Source: an uncultured Moraxella sp. | Lineage (GTDB): Bacteria; Pseudomonadota; Gammaproteobacteria; Pseudomonadales; Moraxellaceae | DNA length: 10,079 nucleotides | NCBI GenBank assembly: GCA_927911235.1 | Contig: CAKMOY010000150.1 | Coordinates: 1 to 10,079 of the forward strand | Direction of reading: 5' to 3' | Part shown: positions 1 through 7,257 of the stretch, piece after piece | Layout of the letters: each line of letters begins with the position of its first letter | Numbering within the stretch: position 1 is the first letter of the stretch | Notes under the pieces: generated by a model | What the model was told of the DNA's origin: nothing | Database searches by the model: none | What the model saw: only the letters and a program-made list of their open reading frames with translations | Program-made: the position numbers and the translations under genes

Positions 1-10
1 CCACCCTACA
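1..10. repeat. Possible edge of a dispersed palindromic repeat, cut by the window
   Basis: The first ten bases (CCACCCTACA) match nine of ten bases of 1308-1317 (CCACCGTACA), which is the right edge of the complete hairpin downstream of capA. This suggests that another copy of the same palindrome ends just inside the window. Ten bases are too few to prove it, and the opposite arm is outside the window. Confidence 0.3.
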
Positions 11-76
11 TTTAATAAAATAAAATTTCCAAAACTTGTAATTTTTACACTACCAAAAAAAGATAAGGAAAATATC

Positions 77-229
77 ATGCGCGCTTTGAGTATTTTAAGT
101 TTGGGTGCGTTGGGTTTGCTTGCTTGTGATAGTGGGCTGTCGCAAACGTCTGCCAATTCTGATATGAATTTGACAACCATCAGCCCCAATAACGACAATT
201 CTAGCCAAACGACAAAAAACCTTTGGTAA
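77..229 (+). CDS. N-terminal lipoprotein signal and linker of CapA-family protein, separated from the body by a frameshift
   Basis: This 50-codon frame opens with ATG after a good Shine-Dalgarno sequence (AAGGA at 65-69, 7 nt spacing) and ends with TAA at 227-229. It encodes a short lipoprotein signal peptide: Arg at residue 2, a Leu/Gly/Ala-rich core, and the lipobox Leu-Leu-Ala-Cys at residues 14-17. A Ser/Asn/Thr-rich linker typical of a tethered periplasmic protein follows. It has no domain of its own. The CapA body starts at once in the frame one base back, and one extra A in the six-A run at 214-219 would join the two into a single protein of about 393 residues, a normal CapA length. 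Asp follows the lipidated Cys; in Escherichia coli that favours inner-membrane retention, but whether the rule holds in this organism is not known. I infer that this is the true N-terminus of the downstream gene and not an independent peptide. The -10-like TAAAAT at 21-26 may belong to its promoter, with the -35 outside the window. Confidence 0.7.
   Translation: MRALSILSLGALGLLACDSGLSQTSANSDMNLTTISPNNDNSSQTTKNLW
214..220 (+). promoter_or_regulatory. A AAA AAC slippery heptamer / six-A tract at the capA frame break
   Basis: In the frame of the lipoprotein start the codons around here are ACA AAA AAC, so 214-220 reads A AAA AAC. This is the classic X XXY YYZ arrangement for -1 ribosomal slippage. 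A -1 slip here gives Lys-Pro-Leu-Val and continues straight into the CapA body. The same six-A run is also a simple site for replication or polymerase slippage, since seven As would restore the frame. By eye I see no strong stem at the usual distance downstream and no Shine-Dalgarno stimulator just upstream. Programmed frameshifting is therefore less likely than an indel. Confidence 0.4.
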
Positions 230-1257
230 ATGTGGTGGCGGTCGGTGATGTGATGATGGGGTCAAATTTTCCAAATGTTGGATTTTTACCACCCAATGAC
301 GGCAAGGACAGTTTCGCTCACGTTTTGCCTTATTTAAAAGGCGATGTGGTGTTTGGCAATTTGGAAGGAACGATTACCGATGATGGCATTTCTACCAAAT
401 GCCCACCTGAGCCAAAACCCACGGTAACACCGCCTGTCAGCCAAACGGACAAAACGGACAATGTTGCCAAAACGAGCGAAAAACCACGCACTTGCTACGC
501 TTTTCGTATGCCTGTGCGTTATGCCAAAACCATCAAAGACGCAGGCTTTAACGTGATGAGCATTGCCAACAACCATGTCGGTGATTTTGGCGATGTGGGA
601 CGAAAAAGCACGATGACGGCGTTGGATAATGTTGGTATTCATTATGCAGGGCTTTTGACAAAACAGACCACCATTTTTGAAAAAGATGGCATTCGTTACG
701 GCTTTGTCGCCTTTGCCCCCAATGTGGGAACGGTAAATATTAACGACTTGGACAATGCCAAAAAACTGGTGAAAGCGTTGGATAAAAAAGTGGATATCGT
801 CATTGTGTCGTTTCACGGCGGAGCTGAAGGGGCGGAGCATGTGCGTGTGCCAAAAACCACTGAAATCTATCTGAATGAAAAACGTGGCGATGTGTATGCG
901 TTTTCGCATGGCGTGATTGATGTGGGTGCGGACGTGGTGATTGGGCATGGACCGCACGTTACTCGTGGCGTTGAGCTGTACAAAAACCGTTTTATCGCTT
1001 ATAGTTTGGGCAATTTTAACACTTATGGGGCGTTCAACGTGCGTGGTTTAAAAGGTATCGCACCGATTTTAAACTTGACTTTGACAAACACAGGCGAGTT
1101 TTTGACAGCCGATGTTACTTCTACCAAACAAAGCAAGGATAAAGGCTTGGAGCTTGACCCAACACACCAAGCCTATAATGAATTAAAACGCTTAACGGCA
1201 TTGGATTTTGCTGATACAGATTTGGTTTTTGACAGTCAAAAAATTGTGAAAAAATAA
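223..1257 (+). CDS. CapA family (PGA_cap, metallophosphatase-like) protein, body; 5' end frameshifted
   Basis: This is a CapA/PGA_cap-type protein of the calcineurin-like metallophosphatase superfamily. The founding member, CapA of Bacillus, takes part in poly-gamma-glutamate capsule synthesis or anchoring. Many homologues in other bacteria have no capsule role, and their substrate is unknown. Visible motifs, numbered from the TTG at 223, are: Val-Gly-Asp-Val-Met-Met-Gly (7-13), Gly-Asn-Leu-Glu-Gly (45-49), Ala-Asn-Asn-His (115-118), Ser-Phe-His-Gly-Gly-Ala-Glu (196-202), Gly-His-Gly-Pro-His (241-245) and Tyr-Ser-Leu-Gly-Asn-Phe (260-265). These are the metal-site and fold motifs of the family, and all are present. 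A Pro/Thr/Lys-rich insert lies at about 60-90. The TTG at 223 is only where the frame opens: no ribosome site precedes it, and the nearest GTG (232) lacks one too. The real start is probably the ATG at 77, in another frame. Without a frame correction the product would lack its signal and probably be non-functional. The gene ends 80 bases before the convergent ATPase gene. No capsule neighbours are visible. Confidence 0.85.
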   Translation: MVNVVAVGDVMMGSNFPNVGFLPPNDGKDSFAHVLPYLKGDVVFGNLEGTITDDGISTKCPPEPKPTVTPPVSQTDKTDNVAKTSEKPRTCYAFRMPVRYAKTIKDAGFNVMSIANNHVGDFGDVGRKSTMTALDNVGIHYAGLLTKQTTIFEKDGIRYGFVAFAPNVGTVNINDLDNAKKLVKALDKKVDIVIVSFHGGAEGAEHVRVPKTTEIYLNEKRGDVYAFSHGVIDVGADVVIGHGPHVTRGVELYKNRFIAYSLGNFNTYGAFNVRGLKGIAPILNLTLTNTGEFLTADVTSTKQSKDKGLELDPTHQAYNELKRLTALDFADTDLVFDSQKIVKK

Positions 1258-1285
1258 CGCCTTTTTCAAAATATATAGGGAGTTT

Positions 1286-1312
1286 GGTGGGTTACGTTCA
1301 TGCTAACCCACC
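1286..1312. terminator. Intergenic 9-bp perfect hairpin between convergent genes; candidate bidirectional terminator or dispersed palindrome
   Basis: GGTGGGTTA (1286-1294) and TAACCCACC (1304-1312) are perfect inverted repeats around a nine-base loop. The hairpin lies 28 bases after the capA stop on one strand and 25 bases after the ATPase stop on the other, where a shared terminator is expected. Neither side has an immediate run of T, although TAATTAATTTTT follows about ten bases later on the plus strand. It is therefore not a textbook rho-independent terminator. G-rich/C-rich palindromes of this look occur as dispersed intergenic repeats in several Gram-negative genera (general knowledge, not checked here), and the window start resembles its edge. 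Confidence 0.55.
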
Positions 1313-1337
1313 GTACAAATATAATTAATTTTTCTCA

Positions 1338-4300
1338 TCAATCCCCAAAAATCTGCGTTAATTTTCGCAAATTACTCACCAACAATTTTCCGCTTTCATC
1401 AGTACTCATGTCAAGGCGTAATTTTTCATCAAACCGCATAATAAACGGTTCTAACACCTGTTTCAACGCATTCACAAGTTGTTGATTTTGTTCCGCTTGT
1501 GTATTGGCTGTATTAACCAAATTTTGTTCTTTATTTTGCGGATTACTAGCTGAATTTTGTTGTAAACTTTCAATTGCATTGCTTAGATGAGTTAAAATCT
1601 CTGTTAATAAAACTTGCTGATTTTGCTGTTGTAATTTTGCCAATGCTTGTTGATTTTGGTAAATTTGTTGAAAATTAGCAAGATTTTTATCCAAATTTTC
1701 ATTTAATTTATCATGAATTTGACTGCCAAATTGCTGTTGCGATTTGATAAAACTATCTTGTTGATTGGCAATATTTTGTTGCCAATTTTCACTTAATTTA
1801 ACAAACAATTCTTCGGTTTTATGCTGACTAATTGCATTGTTTTGAGCATAGTTTTGTTGCGTATCCGCCCATTTTTCGGCTTGTTGATGTAGGGTTTTGT
1901 TAATCGCACCAAAACCATTCACCATATCTACAAGCTGTGCAACAATGCGATTGCCTGTGTCGTTGCTGTCGCCACCCATTGCCTTGTTTCGCATAAAGTC
2001 GGCTTTGATTTGTTGCCAACGCTCGGCTTGCTCGGCGGTCATCACGTTGCGAAGTTCGGCAAGTTTTAGCAAATTGCTTTCTGTGCCTTTGGTCAAAAGT
2101 TGGGCTTCGCCAAGATAATGGTCGTCTATTAATTGGTTAAGTTCCGCTTGGTTCATGACGGCTGACAGTTTTTCGGTCATTTTGTTCATGTTGCGGTAAC
2201 TGCCTTGTAGCTTAAATGCAGGCTCGGTGCGGTAGTTGTCATCTTGCCCTGCGGACGCAATGTAGGCTTGATTGACTTGCAAAATCACGTCTTGAATGGC
2301 GAACATTTTTTGCAAAATCGCCACGATTTCGTTAATTTCTGTTAAACTATAATTGTAGGATAATTCATGCGTGTTGGCAATTCCTTTGGCTTTGTCAATC
2401 AAGGCGTAAACGTCCGCCATATCACGGTTGGCAAGCGGTGCAAGCACGCTATTGCTCGTCAAGGCGTTTTCAATATAGCTTAACGCAAAAATGTCCGCCG
2501 TACCGCCCAAAATATCGCCAAGATTATAAATATCGGCACGGTTGGCAAGCATATCAGGCACTTTGAACGCTTCGCCACTTTCGGTGTACGGATTGCCCGC
2601 CATCACCACGCAAAACTTTTTGCCACGCATATCGTAAGTTTTGGTTTGCCCTTGCCACACGCCATCAATCCGCCTTGTGCCATCGCACAGCGAGATGAAT
2701 TTTTGCAAAAATTCAGGATTGGTGTGCTGAATATCGTCAAGATACAACATGACGTTGTTGCCCATTTCCAACGCCAAATTGAGCTTTTCAAGTTCGTTTT
2801 GGGCGGTGGCGTTCGGTGCTTTGGCAGGGTCAAGCGATGTTACATCATGCCCCAATGACGGACAGTTGATTTTCATAAAAATCAAGCCCAAACGGTTCGC
2901 CACATATTCCATCAGCGTGGTTTTGCCATAACCGGGGGGCGAAATCATCATCAACAAACCCATCAAATCGGTGCGTTTGTTATCGCCAACCGTTCCCATT
3001 TGTTTGGCAAGGTTATCGCCAATTAACGGTAAATAAACGTTATCAATCAAGCGGTTACGCACAAAAGACGACAGCGGACGAGCAACAAATTCGGATAGGC
3101 GTAACTCGTCTTTTGCGGTGTGCAAAATCTGCGAACGCAACTGTTTGTAGCTGTCAAAGTTTGGCATGGTAACGCTTTGGTGCTGATACATTTGGCTCAA
3201 AAAGCTATCAAGGCTAAAGTTTAGCGTTTGATTGTGGATTTTGCTGTGTTCACCAAGCAAACCGTTTACGCTAATTTCTAGCGAAATGGGGCTGATTTGT
3301 CGGTTAAAATTCTCGGTTTTATCATCACTTCTAATGATAAGCATAGCCGAAGTTTCTGCAATGTAATGCGACCAATTTTGTTGGTTTTCTTCATCTTGAT
3401 ATTGTAAATTTTCAAGCAAGGCATTCAGCCAAGTTGTCGCCAATTCAAAGGCGGATTTTGGTTCAAACGTTAATTTTGCCAAAACCGATTGTAAATAATT
3501 AAACCGCTCCAAACCGACTGTTGTTTGCAATTTTTGATAAAGATTATCGGCTTGCTGCAAAGTTTGCCAAGTTAAAATCGCTGTTTCATTTTCCGCTTTT
3601 CCTAAAGCCTGTGCTAAATAATCACTTGCCAAAGCAATGTGCGATAAGTCAAATAAGCCGTTTAATTTTTCGGCAACGAACCGCGTTAAAACCGTTTGAA
3701 TATCGGCAACTAACAGATTTTTGGCGGTGTCGCTGTTTAACGCTTGTTGCAATTGATAAGCGATAATCGCTCGGTCTTGCCAATGAGAAATGGCGGATTG
3801 ATTAATAGTAAACCAATTTTCGCCAATTTCTTGCTTTTTTTGCAAATTGATTTGATACATAAAAATCTGTGCCAACGCTCGCACACTCGGCTCAAACGTC
3901 AGCAAGTCTGCGGTTTTTAACAAGGGCAAAATTTGTAATAAAATCAAGGTCGCATCATGGTCATGAATACCTTTTTCATAGCCTAATTGATAACGTGGCG
4001 TAATATAACTTTTTACCAAATCTAATAATTGACTGTCATTTGCAGGATTTGGCAAATGTTGGCTATTGTCAAAAGCGTAATACAGTTTTTCAGTCGTTAA
4101 GCCGTCTTGCCCTTGTTTGGCGGATTGTATCATGCTGTACGCCAAAAACTCACCACGATATACGCTTGCGGTTTCGCTTGCCAAATTCATGTCCCAAAAT
4201 GCTTTTAAGTCGTTAAGGCGTGGTTCATGAATTTCTTGATAAAAGTCCGTCCCTGTCAAATGCAAATTGAGTTGTTTGCCACTATCCGTATCCCTTGTCA

Positions 4301-7037
4301 AAAGCGTTAAATCAAGCGGTTGCGTATTGACCGAAAAGCGATGTTTGCCCAATTTGATAACATTGCCACCTGCTTCAAACAAGTCGCTTTTGTCTTTGAG
4401 ATTTTTAAAACTTTCCACTTGAATGGCTTTTAGCCGTGCGTCTATGTCGTCCGATTTTACGCTAAACCCCAGTGTTTGCAACTCTTTGGCAATAGCTCTT
4501 ACCTTTTCCACCAAGTTATCCGATGCAAAATAAGTGTTCAGCGTGTCTTCATCGTTAAAACCTATCGCCCCTGTGCTTTGCGTGCGTTTTTTGATACTCT
4601 CAAGCATACGCAACGCCCCGTCTGTCAAGGTTTGGGCTTTGCGGTTGCGTGCATCTAGTAGGCTTTGTTTGTGCGTTTCAAAGGTTTCGTAAATTTCTTC
4701 TCGTTTGGCAATAATGTCCGCCAAAAATTCATCACCAACAAAATTGTTAGGGTCGCTAAATTGACTTTCAAGCTCTTCTAATTTCATAAGCAATCTTGCC
4801 AATTGCTCATCGGCTTTTTCAGGCGTGGTGGCAATGGATAACGCATTGTTAATAGATTGGCTAAACAGTTTAAACGATGCCCCAAATTGAGCAATCGCCT
4901 CAACTGAGCCAAGATTTTTGCGTTTATGGTTAAGATTGGCTTTACTTTGATTTAAGTGTGAATAAATTGTACCAATTTCATCAATAATCTGCGTGCGAAT
5001 TGTGGCATCGGCAACATCAAGCGAACCCAATAATTCAGTCAATAAATCTAAGCCGTGAGCCGTGTCGTCAATCGTCTGCAAGATTGGCGAAAGTTCGGCA
5101 TTGGTCGTGGCTTTGTCAAGTTGGGCGTTGATGTCGGTCAAAACGTTTTCGTAGCTTGCCAACGCTTTTTCGCCACTCAAAAAATTCACGGTTTGTTCGG
5201 CAAGTTCTCGTTCTTGCGTGTCAATTTGCGATTTTAAATTGTCAAGTTTGGCAACGTCCAAATACCGCAAATTTTCAAGGCTTGCCAAATGCCCTTTTTG
5301 TTGGCGTAAAGCGTTTAACTGCTTAACAAAATCATCTGCGGTTTCAAACGTGGTTATGCGAATTTGCCGAAAAATTTCGGTTTGTTTGCTTTCGGCATCG
5401 GTAACGGCTTTTTGCGTTTGTTTTTGGATACTTTGCACTTTGGCAAACTCATCAATGACAAGCTCGCTAGTCGCTATCACGTCTTTAATCGTGTGGGCAA
5501 TGTCTTTTAAAATCGGCTCGTTCAGCCAATAATAAGTGTCAAACAGTTTACTTGCGTTTTTTGACAATTCTTCGTACAGCTTTTGCGAAACGCTTTGATT
5601 GTTAATCAAACGAATAATACTGTACAAATCGGAAATACCACGCACCAATTCTTTATTGCCAATTTTCCCATAAAAACTCGTGCTTTCTACTTGATTTTGC
5701 ACAAATTCTTCGGAAACAAATGGCGTTTGCCAAATCTGCATCGGGTGAATGCGTGTCGGCTCGTCATCGGACGTAAACAGCACCAACGTGCCGTCATTGG
5801 CGAGTGCCATGCCATGACAAAAAATCGGATTTTGCAGTTGTTTTTTGATGAGATTGTAGGCAAAAAGCCCTGTAACGCCTGCTGATACATCGTAAAACAA
5901 AAACAGCACGTCTTCGCCATTGGGCGATATGATTTTTTTCAAAAATTTGAGATTGGCGGATTGGTATTTTTGCTCATCAAAAAGTTTGTAATCGCCTGTT
6001 TGTAAATAATAACCATTTGGAAAAACAATGCCATGATTTTCTGGTAATTGCACGCACGATTGTCCAATCGCATCAAGGCGAATAACGCTTTCGGTCAAGG
6101 TGTTGTAAACCAAAAAGCGAAAATCCGTTTCACTATACGGCAAAATTTTTAACAAAATCAAACTGCCGACTTTGGCATAAAAAATCTGTGCATCGTTAAT
6201 TGATTGACTTTTATCCTGCACAGGTTCGCTAAAAATGCCTTGCCCTGTGTCCGTGTTATTTTCAATTTTGATAGTCAAATCGCCGTTCATGGTTTCCACA
6301 AACAGCGTATCCAAAATGTTAATATGCGGAAATTTGCCATTGACAATATGCTCACGACTGGTCGCAAGCCAGTCAAAATCGTACTCTGGCGGTAGGGCGA
6401 TGTCCCGCTCGCCACGATTGTCCATGTAGGTGATGTCAATGCCGTGAGCGGATTGCGTGTTAAAAGACTGTTTATTAAAAGTTAGGGCAAAACGGAACAC
6501 ACGAATGTCGGTGATGCGTTCGCCTATTTGAAAGGCGATGAGTAGTTTGCCGTCTTTAATCAGTAGTTGTAATAATTTGGTGTTTTTGTAATAACGATAC
6601 AGTTCGTTAAAATCTTGGATAAAATTGGCTTGGTCAAGAAATGTGCCTGTCAGCGGAACTGGCTCAAGCGTGTATTCGTTTTCACTTTCGCTGTCGGTTA
6701 AATTGTCTGTTTGCGGTTTGACAAGTTGATAGAGCGAAAGTACGTCTGATATGTGGGTTTCTTGTTTTAGCCCCATGTGGACGTTGTAGCCGAATAGCAG
6801 ATAATTGCCGACTTGTACCATATCACGAGCGATACAGTTGTTGTCGGTGCGTATGCGAGTGCGTGCTAAGACTTGCATTTGTGTGTTGCCAAATTCGGCT
6901 AGGCGTGCGTCATTTAAGCCTTGAATTTGAGCGGATAGGGTGTTGCCTTGTTCGGTTAGGCGTTTTTTGATTAGGTCGTAGGCGTTGCCTGTGGCTACCG
7001 CTTCGGATTGTTGGGTTGTTTGGTCTTGGTCGGTCAT
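1338..7037 (-). CDS. Giant AAA+ ATPase, 'DNA repair ATPase' type (DUF3686)
   Basis: This 1,899-residue protein belongs to the family usually named 'DNA repair ATPase' (DUF3686). That name is historical, and I know of no firm proof of a repair role. The N-terminal part carries the family-type block Arg-Thr-Asp-Asn-Asn-Cys (63-68), Arg-Asp-Met-Val-Gln-Val-Gly (71-77) and Leu-Phe-Gly-Tyr-Asn-Val (81-86). A beta-rich region follows to about 480, then long coiled coils at about 530-810. The ATPase core is complete: Walker A Pro-Pro-Gly-Tyr-Gly-Lys-Thr-Thr with Lys1372, Walker B Leu-Tyr-Leu-Asp-Asp with Asp1434-Asp1435, and a sensor-1-like Asn1482 in Ala-Gly-Asn-Pro. It resembles MoxR-type AAA+ proteins that remodel other proteins. 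The C-terminus has a Gln/Asn-rich coiled tail (about 1735-1850). No membrane segment or signal is seen, so it is cytoplasmic. The start is supported by GGAG at 7047-7050 with 9 nt spacing. The ATG shares one base with the stop of the small ORF before it (TAATG). Co-location with SPFH and YqiJ-like genes suggests that it acts at the membrane scaffold they form. Confidence 0.88.
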   Translation of the reverse strand: MTDQDQTTQQSEAVATGNAYDLIKKRLTEQGNTLSAQIQGLNDARLAEFGNTQMQVLARTRIRTDNNCIARDMVQVGNYLLFGYNVHMGLKQETHISDVLSLYQLVKPQTDNLTDSESENEYTLEPVPLTGTFLDQANFIQDFNELYRYYKNTKLLQLLIKDGKLLIAFQIGERITDIRVFRFALTFNKQSFNTQSAHGIDITYMDNRGERDIALPPEYDFDWLATSREHIVNGKFPHINILDTLFVETMNGDLTIKIENNTDTGQGIFSEPVQDKSQSINDAQIFYAKVGSLILLKILPYSETDFRFLVYNTLTESVIRLDAIGQSCVQLPENHGIVFPNGYYLQTGDYKLFDEQKYQSANLKFLKKIISPNGEDVLFLFYDVSAGVTGLFAYNLIKKQLQNPIFCHGMALANDGTLVLFTSDDEPTRIHPMQIWQTPFVSEEFVQNQVESTSFYGKIGNKELVRGISDLYSIIRLINNQSVSQKLYEELSKNASKLFDTYYWLNEPILKDIAHTIKDVIATSELVIDEFAKVQSIQKQTQKAVTDAESKQTEIFRQIRITTFETADDFVKQLNALRQQKGHLASLENLRYLDVAKLDNLKSQIDTQERELAEQTVNFLSGEKALASYENVLTDINAQLDKATTNAELSPILQTIDDTAHGLDLLTELLGSLDVADATIRTQIIDEIGTIYSHLNQSKANLNHKRKNLGSVEAIAQFGASFKLFSQSINNALSIATTPEKADEQLARLLMKLEELESQFSDPNNFVGDEFLADIIAKREEIYETFETHKQSLLDARNRKAQTLTDGALRMLESIKKRTQSTGAIGFNDEDTLNTYFASDNLVEKVRAIAKELQTLGFSVKSDDIDARLKAIQVESFKNLKDKSDLFEAGGNVIKLGKHRFSVNTQPLDLTLLTRDTDSGKQLNLHLTGTDFYQEIHEPRLNDLKAFWDMNLASETASVYRGEFLAYSMIQSAKQGQDGLTTEKLYYAFDNSQHLPNPANDSQLLDLVKSYITPRYQLGYEKGIHDHDATLILLQILPLLKTADLLTFEPSVRALAQIFMYQINLQKKQEIGENWFTINQSAISHWQDRAIIAYQLQQALNSDTAKNLLVADIQTVLTRFVAEKLNGLFDLSHIALASDYLAQALGKAENETAILTWQTLQQADNLYQKLQTTVGLERFNYLQSVLAKLTFEPKSAFELATTWLNALLENLQYQDEENQQNWSHYIAETSAMLIIRSDDKTENFNRQISPISLEISVNGLLGEHSKIHNQTLNFSLDSFLSQMYQHQSVTMPNFDSYKQLRSQILHTAKDELRLSEFVARPLSSFVRNRLIDNVYLPLIGDNLAKQMGTVGDNKRTDLMGLLMMISPPGYGKTTLMEYVANRLGLIFMKINCPSLGHDVTSLDPAKAPNATAQNELEKLNLALEMGNNVMLYLDDIQHTNPEFLQKFISLCDGTRRIDGVWQGQTKTYDMRGKKFCVVMAGNPYTESGEAFKVPDMLANRADIYNLGDILGGTADIFALSYIENALTSNSVLAPLANRDMADVYALIDKAKGIANTHELSYNYSLTEINEIVAILQKMFAIQDVILQVNQAYIASAGQDDNYRTEPAFKLQGSYRNMNKMTEKLSAVMNQAELNQLIDDHYLGEAQLLTKGTESNLLKLAELRNVMTAEQAERWQQIKADFMRNKAMGGDSNDTGNRIVAQLVDMVNGFGAINKTLHQQAEKWADTQQNYAQNNAISQHKTEELFVKLSENWQQNIANQQDSFIKSQQQFGSQIHDKLNENLDKNLANFQQIYQNQQALAKLQQQNQQVLLTEILTHLSNAIESLQQNSASNPQNKEQNLVNTANTQAEQNQQLVNALKQVLEPFIMRFDEKLRLDMSTDESGKLLVSNLRKLTQIFGD

Positions 7038-7156
7038 TATGTAAATCTCCGAAGCATAAAACTTGGAATATCATGCACTTTACCATCGTGTCTATCTGAA
7101 TGACCGAAATCCATTCGTAAACCATCAAAAATGCTAAATCTTTCTTCTTGAATCAT
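7037..7156 (-). CDS. Small ORF (39 aa), unknown function, overlapping the ATPase start by one base
   Basis: On the minus strand an ATG at 7156-7154 opens 39 codons ending in TAA at 7039-7037, whose last A is the first base of the ATPase ATG. The ATPase Shine-Dalgarno sequence (GGAG, 7047-7050) lies inside this ORF, an arrangement typical of translational coupling. A weak ribosome site (GGA at 7164-7166, 7 nt spacing) precedes the start. The peptide has an acidic start (Gln-Glu-Glu-Arg), a His/Asp-rich middle (His19, Asp21, His23, Asp24, His28, Asp29) and a basic end (Leu-Arg-Arg-Phe-Thr). It has no signal peptide or membrane segment. An in-frame stop at 7195-7197 rules out a longer reading from upstream apart from a few codons (TTG alternative). 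I do not recognise it. It could be a real small partner of the ATPase, a leader peptide that sets its translation, or the C-terminal remnant of a lost gene. It is too short for coding statistics by eye. Confidence 0.5.
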   Translation of the reverse strand: MIQEERFSIFDGLRMDFGHSDRHDGKVHDIPSFMLRRFT

Positions 7157-7194
7157 TTTATTTTCCAAAAAATCTACTGTTTTAATTTTCCATG

Positions 7195-7222
7195 ATTATT
7201 GGAACTATTGCATACTTTGCAA
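7195..7222 (-). promoter_or_regulatory. Candidate internal promoter before the small ORF and ATPase
   Basis: On the minus strand, TTGCAA (7222-7217, four of six matches to TTGACA) is followed after 16 bases by AATAAT (7200-7195, five of six matches to TATAAT). The predicted transcript would start near 7188, about 30 bases before the small ORF. The 101-base gap after the flotillin gene is wider than expected for tight coupling, so a second promoter is plausible. The region is AT-rich and chance matches are common. The -35 overlaps a 5-bp inverted repeat (TTGCA at 7208-7212, TGCAA at 7218-7222). Confidence 0.3.
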
Positions 7223-7257
7223 CAGCCCTTTTTCAAGTTACTTATTTTTTCAATTCA

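Noticed and set aside
230..253. Restart at ATG 230 just after the lipoprotein-frame stop
   Set aside because: It is in the lipoprotein frame, not the CapA frame, and reaches a stop (TGA) after seven codons.
334..957. 207-codon minus-strand open frame opposite capA
   Set aside because: It overlaps a body with clear CapA motifs, gives a His/Phe-rich product with no family likeness, and has no placed ribosome site.
1300..1485. 61-codon plus-strand frame starting in the hairpin loop
   Set aside because: It runs antisense to the ATPase C-terminus, starts inside the palindrome and has no ribosome site.
6910..7128. 72-codon minus-strand frame across the ATPase start
   Set aside because: It overlaps the 5' end of the ATPase in another frame and competes with the better placed 39-codon ORF. 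Its later part is only a shifted reading of the ATPase N-terminus.
7204..7232. Possible insertion-sequence end reading GGGCTGTTGCAAAG on the minus strand
   Set aside because: It is faintly like the tips of some insertion sequences, but there is no matching inverted end, no target duplication and no transposase remnant in the window.
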